A stretch of DNA of 9,855 nt from Gammaproteobacteria bacterium (GTDB lineage: Bacteria > Pseudomonadota > Gammaproteobacteria > Granulosicoccales > Granulosicoccaceae): positions 1 through 9,855 of the forward strand of contig JAHQVR010000248.1 in the NCBI GenBank assembly GCA_019634245.1, in the 5' to 3' direction. The stretch's first letter is position 1, and each line of letters opens with the position of its first letter. The notes under the pieces were generated by a model. It searched no databases, was not told where the DNA came from, and saw nothing but the letters and a program-made list of their open reading frames with translations. Positions 1-5,665 of this stretch are shown here, in pieces. The position numbers were made by a program, and so were the translations under genes.

Positions 1-734
1 GCTTCGGCTTCGTCTTCGGCTTCATCTTCAGCTTCAGCTTCAGCTTCAGCTTCAGCTTCAGCTTCGGCTTCGGCTTCGGCTTCGGCTTCGGCTTCGGCTT
101 CGGCTTCGGCTTCGGCTTCAGTTCCCGCTTCAGCTTCAGAGTTCACTTCCCTATCAGTGAATTCCGCCGCCACAGCATCGGTGTCCGCTACGAAATCCAA
201 TTCAGACTCTAGCGTAACGCCTGTGTTTGACACCACATCGGAGACTGCACTTTTAGAATCACTGCCAGCGATTCGCTCTGGATCCATCACTGAATCAAGA
301 ACACTGGGACCGCTTGAATTAAGAGACGCTGTGACATCCGCGGCTGGTTCAACCGTTGATTCATTGATTACGACATCATTAGTGTTTGAGTTGCTCGCCG
401 GGACCCCTTCTCGATCAATTTGCAACATTGGCTCAGAGGCGTCTTCGGTTGATGGTGAAGAGGTAAGTTGAGTGGAAACAGGATCTACAACCGGATCAGC
501 GGCAAGCAATTCTGCCGGCGAGCTGCTTGCCGGGGGCGCCAATGCCTTAGGCTGAATGTCAGGCTCACCCTCAGAAGCCACCACCCGGTCATCCTGTTCC
601 TTTGTGGAAATCAACAACTCATCAGCGCGTGGCAACGCCCAAGCAATCATTAGAGCCAGGAACGATGTGACAACAACCAGTGTTATCCAAGTACCAATGG
701 CATTGGGGGTTGCGCTGTGACCTGAATTATCCAT
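1..734 (-). CDS. Membrane-anchored acidic protein with Glu-Ala repeats, unknown function, 3' end outside window
   Basis: An open frame runs leftward from ATG at 734-732 to the window edge with no stop, giving 244 residues. Residues 13-34 form one hydrophobic helix (from IGTWITLVVV onward) followed by PRADELL, so this looks like an N-in, C-out inner-membrane anchor; there is no lipobox cysteine. Residues about 40-205 are low-complexity and rich in Ser, Ala, Asp, Glu, Val and Pro with few basic residues, so probably disordered and strongly negative. From residue about 206 the protein becomes a Glu-Ala repeat that continues past the edge. A weak AGGG lies just upstream of the start. I do not recognise the family. 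The helix-plus-acidic-tail architecture suggests a periplasmic spacer, like that of TonB, TolA or FimV-type proteins, but any C-terminal domain that would decide this is outside the window. The coding call rests on the open frame, the clear membrane helix and the in-frame repeat. Confidence 0.75.
   Translation of the reverse strand, partial: MDNSGHSATPNAIGTWITLVVVTSFLALMIAWALPRADELLISTKEQDDRVVASEGEPDIQPKALAPPASSSPAELLAADPVVDPVSTQLTSSPSTEDASEPMLQIDREGVPASNSNTNDVVINESTVEPAADVTASLNSSGPSVLDSVMDPERIAGSDSKSAVSDVVSNTGVTLESELDFVADTDAVAAEFTDREVNSEAEAGTEAEAEAEAEAEAEAEAEAEAEAEAEAEAEAEDEAEDEAE
3..119 (-). repeat. Hexanucleotide microsatellite encoding a Glu-Ala dipeptide tract
   Basis: Read on the minus strand in the frame of the acidic membrane protein, the tract is nine copies of GAAGCC, then six copies of GAAGCT. 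It ends in a degenerate tail in which Asp replaces Ala twice (Glu-Asp-Glu-Ala-Glu-Asp-Glu-Ala-Glu). That is 39 residues, 30 of them uninterrupted Glu-Ala. The six-base unit keeps the frame, so slippage would change length without breaking the protein. The two homogeneous blocks differ only at the third base of the Ala codon, which points to expansion by slippage or unequal recombination of two slightly different units. A shorter related stretch encoding Glu-Ala-Glu-Ala lies at 126-137. Confidence 0.95.
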
Positions 735-821
735 GTGCCCTATTAATTGTGGAGTAGTGCGGGATTTCCATTCTCACCTAATTGGCGACGAAACACCGCA
801 ACTGAACGTGACAAAACTCAC

Positions 822-834
822 CCGCTTTAAGCGG
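822..834. promoter_or_regulatory. Inverted repeat CCGCTT-T-AAGCGG, possible operator
   Basis: This is a perfect dyad with 6-base arms around a single central base. It lies 88 bases upstream of the start of the acidic membrane protein and next to the TTGTCA at 814-809. The one-base centre makes it a poor RNA hairpin but a plausible binding site for a dimeric regulator. No regulator gene is nearby, so the role is inferred from symmetry and position only. Confidence 0.3.
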
Positions 835-910
835 AGGTCAGTTTGCTTAGGATCCTCACTGCATTTTACGGTTTTTCCTATTAATAAGCGCGAATTTCTG
901 ATTAATTGAG

Positions 911-923
911 AATCGTGTCGATT
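911..923. promoter_or_regulatory. Inverted repeat AATCG-TGT-CGATT beside a possible -10 box
   Basis: This is a perfect dyad with 5-base arms and a 3-base centre. Its right arm shares base 923 with a TATATT sequence (923-928) that could be a plus-strand -10 box about 200 bases before the cadherin-like lipoprotein gene. A protein bound here would cover that box. There is no matching -35 box, and short dyads occur by chance in AT-rich DNA, so this is weak. Confidence 0.22.
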
Positions 924-1095
924 ATATTCACGTACTTTTCAAGCGTTGTAGGTAATAAGTAGCGCTGATGGACATAATCAATGGCACACCATCACAGATT
1001 CAACTAATCGGTCCCGTGATGTCGGTGTGCTGTGCAGTTCACCACGGACACAGTTTGCCTCAAAGATAAGCTTTACTCCTATTCGCGCTCTGACG

Positions 1096-1120
1096 AGTGC
1101 AAAAGCACTATTAGGCCTAA
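1096..1120 (+). promoter_or_regulatory. Tandem dyads in the leader of the cadherin-like lipoprotein gene
   Basis: Two perfect inverted repeats sit back to back just before the start codon. The first is AGTGC-AAAA-GCACT (1096-1109), a 5-base stem with a four-A loop. The second is the palindrome TTAGGCCTAA (1111-1120), which contains the only Shine-Dalgarno-like AGG in front of ATG 1127. In RNA the first could form a small hairpin. The second cannot close on itself but could pair between transcripts or serve as a DNA operator. Translational or operator control of the lipoprotein is an inference. Confidence 0.3.
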
Positions 1121-1126
1121 ACTGTG

Positions 1127-2521
1127 ATGCCATACCGCATAATTCTATTGTCGTTTGTTTGCGCTCTAAGTGCCTGTGGCTGGGTAGATTCCACCGGTCG
1201 CCAAGCAACAGAAGACGGTGGCTCGTTGGTCAATACAACGAACCGCCCCAACTTAGTGGACGGCGGCTCGATAGCAGTCGTCGAACAATCCTCTCTTACC
1301 GTCGCTTTGACAGGTATTGAAGGAAACACACGAGGCTGGCAATGGCGGCCAACAAATTCAGGCGATGTGTCGCAATGTTCTTCAGTCGAGGGGTTTTTTA
1401 GTGATTTCGCTAAACAAACCTTAATTGAAGCCTGTACCAATCCAGAAAATTGTTCCGCACAAATCAACGAATCTCAAAGTAATGGTGTCACTGAATTTCA
1501 ACTGCAATTACCCAAACTCAAAGCCTCCGCCGCGATTCATTTTGAACTTAGCGCGATGTCAGCCGATGGTGCTCCGCTACAGTTACAACAAACCCTCTGC
1601 GCAGTAGCCATCAACGAAGCTCCACTCGCGAACACCGACTTCTATCGTGCACTGTCCTATCGCAGCCGTTACGTTGATTCTGAGGACTTCAATAGCATAT
1701 TGAACAACGATGTAGACGATATTGATGAACGCAATGAAACACTTCGCATTCTGCCCGACCCCATACAATCACCTCAATATGCGCAATACTTTGAACTCTA
1801 CTCAGACGGTTCTTTCGTCTACGAATTCGATGACAATATCGCAGTTCCACCCAATGGAGAAATTGTTGATCAATTTAGCTATGCCGTCAGCGACGGCCTG
1901 CACGCATCAACAGCAACGGTCAATATCGCCATTGTCGATGACAATCGCTCACCAAGGCGAATAGACCGCATTCCAAATTTTGACCTGGAGCTAGATCAAA
2001 GTAGAGAAGTGTATTTCTACTTGGACCTAAACGAATACTTTGAAGATCCAGATGCAGACACTCTGCGCTTTTACGCCAATGAAAGCAGCCTGTTCGACTC
2101 GTTCAATCTAGCGCTCAGTGAATCGGGAATATTGCAGGGCTTGGCTACGCCCAGTGATTTAGGCGAGCACCGACTCACCGTCATCGCCACGGATGGGCTG
2201 GCACGTGCCGCCGATACGTTTGAAGTATCTTTTGACTTTTCTAACGATAGTAACAACACAAACCCAGTGGCTTCAGATATTGCCAATCGAATCGTCCAGA
2301 ATAATTTTCGCTACGATGTTTCAGAATTCTTCTACGACGCCGATGGCGATCAATTGCTATTCAGTTCTAGCGGCTTACCGGCTCTGGTCACTATAAGTTC
2401 AGAGGGTGTTATCTCCGGCCAAAGTGTTGAACAAAATCGAGGCGTATGGTTTATCGAAGTCACTGCGAGGGATGGTAGAGGCGGATCAGTCAGTGACGGG
2501 TTTCGCCTAAGCATTAATTAA
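1127..2521 (+). CDS. Lipoprotein with cadherin-like / dystroglycan-type Ig-fold domains
   Basis: Residues 1-17 form a lipoprotein signal (PYRIILLSFVCALSAC) with lipobox Leu-Ser-Ala-Cys at 14-17. The residue after Cys is Gly, so the Asp inner-membrane retention signal is absent and the mature protein is predicted in the outer membrane. Residues about 20-160 form an unrecognised region with several cysteines. Residues about 163-275 match a bacterial cadherin-like repeat: NDVDDID near the start, then DGSFVYEF, then DQFSYAVSDG and a final TVNIAIVDDN. Two dystroglycan-like CADG/putative-Ig modules follow (about 276-373 and 379-464), each with a LNEYFEDPDADTL- or VSEFFYDADGDQL-type opening, a SGIL/EGVISG turn and an ATDG/ARDG-type ending. 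Acidic loops suggest calcium binding. The frame also opens with GTG at 1124, giving one extra Met; I prefer ATG 1127. Adhesion or matrix binding is typical of these folds but no ligand can be named. It converges on the phosphatase gene with 19 bases between stops. Confidence 0.85.
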   Translation: MPYRIILLSFVCALSACGWVDSTGRQATEDGGSLVNTTNRPNLVDGGSIAVVEQSSLTVALTGIEGNTRGWQWRPTNSGDVSQCSSVEGFFSDFAKQTLIEACTNPENCSAQINESQSNGVTEFQLQLPKLKASAAIHFELSAMSADGAPLQLQQTLCAVAINEAPLANTDFYRALSYRSRYVDSEDFNSILNNDVDDIDERNETLRILPDPIQSPQYAQYFELYSDGSFVYEFDDNIAVPPNGEIVDQFSYAVSDGLHASTATVNIAIVDDNRSPRRIDRIPNFDLELDQSREVYFYLDLNEYFEDPDADTLRFYANESSLFDSFNLALSESGILQGLATPSDLGEHRLTVIATDGLARAADTFEVSFDFSNDSNNTNPVASDIANRIVQNNFRYDVSEFFYDADGDQLLFSSSGLPALVTISSEGVISGQSVEQNRGVWFIEVTARDGRGGSVSDGFRLSIN

Positions 2522-2540
2522 TACAGTTATCCAATCTACT

Positions 2541-3365
2541 TTAGACACCGCGCAACAGTCGCAGCGCTTGTGCGTGGAGCTCTGATGTTGCAGCTGCCAA
2601 TAAGGTTCCCCCATCGGCCGCATGTTCACCGTTCCAATTCGAGATAACGCCGCCGGCACCTTCGACTATGGGGATCAGAGCCTGTACGTCATAAGGTTGC
2701 AAATCAGCCTCAATCACCAAATCGACATATCCCGAGGCCAGCATGGCGTACGCATAGCAATCCCCTCCAAAACGAACCAACCTGACCGCATCTGCGACGG
2801 CAGCAAAACGCTTCTGTTCAGGCACCGTTTTAAACATAGTAGGCGACGTTGTTTGCACAATCGCTTTTTCTAATTCAACACATCCACCGGAACTTAGCGT
2901 TCTTCGATCGCCTTGGCACACCGCAAATGCGCGACCTGAATGACCGATGTAGCGTTCCTGCAAAAAAGGCTGATCAATCAGCCCTAGGAAAACCCGATCC
3001 TGGCGGCTTAGTGCGATAAGAGTGCCCCATAACGGCATGCCAGTAATGAAGGCACGTGTGCCATCAATGGGATCGACAACCCAAGTGAGATCTGACCCCC
3101 CAATCCGCTCCGGAGATTCCTCGCCTTTAAAGCCGATATCAGGAAACGCATCTTTTAATACTTGCTTTATGACGGCTTCAGCGTCGCGATCAGCTTTGGT
3201 GACCGGGTCAAACCCTGCTTCGAGTTTATTCTCAACGTGCAAAGGGGTTCTAAAGGCTGCCAGCGTGATCGCCGCCGCTGCATCAGCCGCTGTCTCAGCG
3301 GCCTGAAGCAAGGCATCAATGGAAATATTCAGCTCCGGTATGGAAGACACGGTGGGAGTTGCCAA
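2541..3365 (-). CDS. hisN: Histidinol-phosphatase, inositol monophosphatase family (HisN type)
   Basis: This is a metal-dependent sugar/alcohol phosphatase of the IMPase fold; HisN members hydrolyse L-histidinol phosphate in histidine synthesis in the cytosol. The signature motifs are all present: DPVTKAD (53-59), GEES (81-84), DPIDGTRAF (98-106) for the Mg2+ site, and GGDCYAYAMLASGYVDLVIE...PYD with the third metal Asp at 226. The ITGMPLWGTLIAL stretch after the metal motif and the QPYDVQALIPIVEGAGG ending favour HisN over SuhB or CysQ. At 274 residues it is close to family length. The only start upstream of the conserved part is TTG at 3365 (GTG at 3350 is the next option). Neither has a clear Shine-Dalgarno, and a promoter-like sequence lies only about ten bases before the TTG. 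No other his gene is present, so the substrate could be another phosphate monoester. Confidence 0.88.
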   Translation of the reverse strand: MATPTVSSIPELNISIDALLQAAETAADAAAAITLAAFRTPLHVENKLEAGFDPVTKADRDAEAVIKQVLKDAFPDIGFKGEESPERIGGSDLTWVVDPIDGTRAFITGMPLWGTLIALSRQDRVFLGLIDQPFLQERYIGHSGRAFAVCQGDRRTLSSGGCVELEKAIVQTTSPTMFKTVPEQKRFAAVADAVRLVRFGGDCYAYAMLASGYVDLVIEADLQPYDVQALIPIVEGAGGVISNWNGEHAADGGTLLAAATSELHAQALRLLRGV

Positions 3366-3382
3366 GTGTTAAAAACCGGGCC

Positions 3383-3410
3383 AGTGTAGCAGTTGTCACT
3401 CGTTGGACAA
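3383..3410 (-). promoter_or_regulatory. Putative sigma70-type promoter for hisN
   Basis: Read on the minus strand, TTGTCC (3410-3405) and TACACT (3388-3383) are separated by 16 bases. Each matches the -35 and -10 consensus at four of six positions. Transcription would begin near 3376, leaving only about ten bases before the TTG start of the phosphatase gene, which would explain the missing Shine-Dalgarno. Confidence 0.35.
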
Positions 3411-3433
3411 GCGGTTGACACGACAAAGAACGT

Positions 3434-3445
3434 TTGACGCGTCAA
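3434..3445. promoter_or_regulatory. Perfect 12-base palindrome TTGACGCGTCAA, possible operator
   Basis: This palindrome lies in the 206-base divergent gap between hisN and the small lipoprotein gene. Related half-sites are close by: TTGACA at 3415-3420, TTGTC at 3393-3397, and GACAA at 3406-3410 and 3422-3426. The cluster of TTGAC/GTCAA-type motifs upstream of the hisN promoter is what a dimeric regulator's binding region would look like, but no regulator gene is in view and the site is not recognised as a known operator. Confidence 0.35.
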
Positions 3446-3571
3446 CGCATCAGAGGCCCCCAACAACCCGAGAAATGGGTTCGCAAAGGAGTCGGAAAAA
3501 AAATGTTTGAAAATATGAACTTTCCACTAGCGGTTAAAAATTAACCACCTATACTTCTGATCCTTCGCCAA

Positions 3572-3928
3572 GTGCGGGCTTTCCAATTAGCAATTAAAGA
3601 GTTCAGAGAGTTGAGTAAAAGAGTCAAAGCGATAGCACTGCGTCAGGAAATTGAATCGCGATCCTATCTTATCCGCCTGACTTTGTTCGCTCTGGTTATT
3701 GGCATACTTTTCTTGTCGACCGGATGCAGCCAGTTAGATTATCGCCGCATTGCTTACGAAACACTGAGGCAGGTCGATTGCCACGTGAATGAGCTGGATC
3801 AATTCTGTGATCGATCGTTCGCCAACGAGTACCATGAATACGAACGACTACGTGAAGATTATCTAAATAATCGAACGGTTCATGAAACGTTGTTGAGCAC
3901 ACATCACGCCCATGACAAGAAATCCTAG
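3572..3928 (+). CDS. Small two-cysteine lipoprotein, unknown function, upstream of ugpQ
   Basis: The protein has a basic N-terminal stretch, a hydrophobic segment (RLTLFALVIGILFL, about 35-48) and a lipobox ending STGC at Cys52. The mature part after it is about 66 residues. This mature part, with SQLDYRRIAYETLRQVDC, FCDRSFANEYHEYERLRED and cysteines at 70 and 79, has the look of a short conserved family rather than a chance frame; the two cysteines could form a disulfide in the periplasm. The start is uncertain. GTG 3572 gives 118 residues and an unusually long 34-residue stretch before the hydrophobic core; TTG 3611 gives 105. No ATG is available and neither start has a clear ribosome binding site. 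A TATACT at 3550-3555 may be a -10 box, which would leave a very short leader before GTG 3572. The end overlaps ugpQ by 17 bases, so the two are probably co-transcribed and translationally coupled. Function unknown. Confidence 0.7.
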   Translation: MRAFQLAIKEFRELSKRVKAIALRQEIESRSYLIRLTLFALVIGILFLSTGCSQLDYRRIAYETLRQVDCHVNELDQFCDRSFANEYHEYERLREDYLNNRTVHETLLSTHHAHDKKS

Positions 3929-4658
3929 CCCGGCTCTTCTTAATCCGGTAATCGCCCACCGAGGTGCTTCGGGTACTGCCCCGGAGAACACTCTGGCCGC
4001 TATGGCACTAGCAGCAAAATTGGGCGCTAAGGCGGTGGAGCTGGATGTCATGATCAGTCGAGATGGTGTGGCTTATGTACATCACGATGACGGTCTGGAG
4101 CGATGTACAAATGGAACCGGTTATCTTTGTGCCCACACATCAAACGAGTTGGACAAGCTCACCGCCAGTAAAGGCATGCCAGGGTTTGAAAACGAACCCC
4201 TTCCCAGATTCGATGCCGTGCTAGATCTATTAGCCCAGCACGACATGGCCTTGAATGTCGAGATCAAACCCACTCCCGGTCTCGAAATTCCAACAGCGAA
4301 AGCCACTTGCGAGTCATTAAAGCAGTTATGGCCAACTGACCTACCGTTAGTCATCTCCAGCTTTAGTCGGGAGGCACTTAAGCCTTGTATGGAATGGTTG
4401 CCGGCGGTGCCTCGAGCGCTGATCGTCTGCGCCATCCCAGAAAATTGGCAAACCGAGTTAATCCAACTGCAAGCGAGCAATCTTCATTGCGCTGGCCCAT
4501 TGGTTCAAACTGAAGACATAAAGGCGATTACCGAGGCAGGTTTTGGTATCTACTGTTTCACTGTCAATGCAGTCGATGAATATAACCAGCTACTGTCCAA
4601 TGGCGTACACGGTGTATTTAGTGACTATCCTGAGAAACTGTTGATTCAGTCGGGCTAG
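3912..4658 (+). CDS. ugpQ: Glycerophosphodiester phosphodiesterase (cytosolic UgpQ-like)
   Basis: This enzyme hydrolyses glycerophosphodiesters, the deacylation products of phospholipids, to glycerol-3-phosphate and an alcohol. The GDPD TIM-barrel motifs appear in order: IAHRGASGTAPENT (14-27) with catalytic His16 and Glu25-Asn26, VELDV (42-46) with metal ligands Glu43 and Asp45, VHHDDGLERCTNGTG (56-70) with the second catalytic His58, NVEIKP (115-120) with Glu117, then ISSFS and a C-terminal GVHGVFSDYPE. The length of 248 residues is close to E. coli UgpQ. There is no signal peptide, so it is cytosolic, unlike the periplasmic GlpQ type. ATG 3912 is the only start that keeps HRG near the N-terminus; it has a poor Shine-Dalgarno and lies inside the end of the preceding lipoprotein gene, consistent with translational coupling. 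It converges with the hydrolase gene, 15 bases between stops. Confidence 0.93.
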   Translation: MTRNPSPALLNPVIAHRGASGTAPENTLAAMALAAKLGAKAVELDVMISRDGVAYVHHDDGLERCTNGTGYLCAHTSNELDKLTASKGMPGFENEPLPRFDAVLDLLAQHDMALNVEIKPTPGLEIPTAKATCESLKQLWPTDLPLVISSFSREALKPCMEWLPAVPRALIVCAIPENWQTELIQLQASNLHCAGPLVQTEDIKAITEAGFGIYCFTVNAVDEYNQLLSNGVHGVFSDYPEKLLIQSG

Positions 4659-4673
4659 ACATTTCAGATTCAG

Positions 4674-5561
4674 TTACTGAACGCTGACGTTGCGATCACC
4701 TTTGGGGTGCTTGAAGCGAATCCCAGGTAAGCGACCCGGTTTGCCAAATTTGACGGCGAACAAAACATCATTCCAGACCCTGCCCCAGCAACAACTGTGT
4801 GAATAGCTGCTAATGGCAATGCCATACGCCGAGGATTGCGATTGGATAAACGGTCGTACAATCTCTGGCGGCACCACAGAGTCCTTGCTACCCACCAAAT
4901 GCCATTGCAATATGCTCGTATCCAGTGGCGGCTGAGTAGCCGGATTGAGCGAGCTGTACAACGGTGTATATCTGTGATGATCAGTCCATGCGGTTATGTC
5001 TAGATTTCCGGCAATGGTAACGACATCGGTTACCCCTTCTAGCCTGGCGGCCAGAAGCATTGACAGCGCACCCCCACCACTGTGCCCAAACAATCGGACC
5101 TGTTTAACTTTATGTCGATCAATCAGTGCATGGATAGTGCTGCTCATGCTGGATACGACCGTGCTTGAGTAACGCGCTGACGTCCACAATCTATTGTTGC
5201 ATCCAGCATCGTCGTGTGTACCGTTATAACAAGGTCGACCGACATACGCCGATGGCGATTTATCCAAACGCATCAATTTCAGCATCAACGGCGAGCGAGG
5301 CGTTGGATCGGGCATAATGACATGACGATAACGCCAGGGTGAGCCATCACCCTCAAGATAGATATGTAATATATCTGTGTCGGAGAACGGATAGTTTTTC
5401 ACGACCAGATGCTCAAATCCATCGGCCTGTATGGATTCGTACGAATAGCCACTACGATCGGCGTATTCCAACAGGTGGCCCGTGGGTGTCCCACATCCGG
5501 CGAGCACAAGAGTGACTAGCACGGCTACGAACCTGACCGTACGACCCGTAAGTAGCATCAT
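4674..5561 (-). CDS. Alpha/beta-hydrolase lipoprotein, uncharacterised family
   Basis: The start is placed at ATG 5561 (ATG 5558 is adjacent). It gives a compact lipoprotein signal, and AGGACAGG-type Shine-Dalgarno bases lie about ten upstream; the open frame extends to 5666 but that would add 35 residues ahead of the signal. Numbering from 5561, the lipobox is Leu-Ala-Gly-Cys at 20-23, followed by Gly-Thr, so the outer membrane is predicted. HIYLEGDGSPW (66-76) is the first strand and oxyanion region, DPTPRSP (85-91) and YVGRPCY (106-112) follow. The nucleophile elbow is GHSGGG with Ser161, the acid is probably Asp227 in GSKDSVVPP, and His255 in SYSHSCCWGRVW completes the triad. Cysteines 111, 121, 257 and 258 could form disulfides near the active site. 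The protein has 295 residues. It should be a periplasm-facing esterase, lipase or peptidase; the substrate is unknown. It is divergent from the efflux adaptor gene, so a shared control region is possible. Confidence 0.85.
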   Translation of the reverse strand: MMLLTGRTVRFVAVLVTLVLAGCGTPTGHLLEYADRSGYSYESIQADGFEHLVVKNYPFSDTDILHIYLEGDGSPWRYRHVIMPDPTPRSPLMLKLMRLDKSPSAYVGRPCYNGTHDDAGCNNRLWTSARYSSTVVSSMSSTIHALIDRHKVKQVRLFGHSGGGALSMLLAARLEGVTDVVTIAGNLDITAWTDHHRYTPLYSSLNPATQPPLDTSILQWHLVGSKDSVVPPEIVRPFIQSQSSAYGIAISSYSHSCCWGRVWNDVLFAVKFGKPGRLPGIRFKHPKGDRNVSVQ

Positions 5562-5665
5562 TTGGAAAAACACCTGTCCTGGCGAACAAGTTGTGATATC
5601 AAAGCCAGCTCCTGCGCTATAGTTCGACTGTACACGGAAATCATACCTTAAGAGGAGTGGTATCA
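5562..5665. promoter_or_regulatory. Divergent control region between hydrolase lipoprotein and efflux operon
   Basis: About 100 bases separate the two starts. A plus-strand TATAGT at 5618-5623 is a possible -10 box for the efflux operon, but the nearest TTGTGA (5591-5596) is 21 bases away, which is too far. On the minus strand TATGAT (5645-5640) resembles a -10 box, with TTGATA (5666-5661) 15 bases upstream, which is short. Neither pair is convincing. I see no clear operator dyad. Confidence 0.3.
5650..5657 (+). promoter_or_regulatory. Strong ribosome binding site fixing the adaptor start
   Basis: AAGAGGAG ends eight bases before ATG 5666. The in-frame GTG at 5657 overlaps this site, so it cannot be the start; ATG 5666 is the natural choice. 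Confidence 0.8.

Larger units (their letters stand above)
735..1126. other. Divergent intergenic region with small dyads and no convincing gene
   Basis: This 392-base stretch separates two divergently transcribed genes, so both promoters should lie here. It is AT-rich around 860-960. I see a possible plus-strand -10 box TATATT at 923-928, but no -35 box at proper spacing. On the minus strand TTGTCA at 814-809 resembles a -35 box, again without a good partner. The visible structure is a set of short inverted repeats (822-834, 911-923, 1096-1109, 1111-1120), which I list separately. A 33-codon frame starts at 968 but has no convincing ribosome binding site or protein signature. Confidence 0.6.

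Noticed and set aside
1..137. Regular repeat considered as a CRISPR or other repeat-spacer array
   Set aside because: The unit is six bases with no spacers and stays in frame with a coding sequence, so it is a coding microsatellite.
157..653. Two plus-strand open frames (157-471 and 468-653) that touch end to end
   Set aside because: They lie antisense to the acidic membrane protein, whose frame has a clear membrane helix and the in-frame Glu-Ala repeat. The plus-strand translations are low-complexity mirrors with no signal or domain.
968..1069. 33-codon plus-strand frame starting MDIINGTPSQIQ in the intergenic region
   Set aside because: There is no convincing ribosome binding site, no hydrophobic or domain pattern, and the composition is that of random DNA. 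It could only be revived by conservation in relatives.
4121..4480. 119-codon minus-strand frame inside ugpQ
   Set aside because: It is antisense to a strongly supported GDPD enzyme and shows no motif of its own.
4669..4681. TTCAG-TTA-CTGAA hairpin between the ugpQ and hydrolase stops as a bidirectional terminator
   Set aside because: The stem is only five base pairs with little GC and there is no T-tract on either side.
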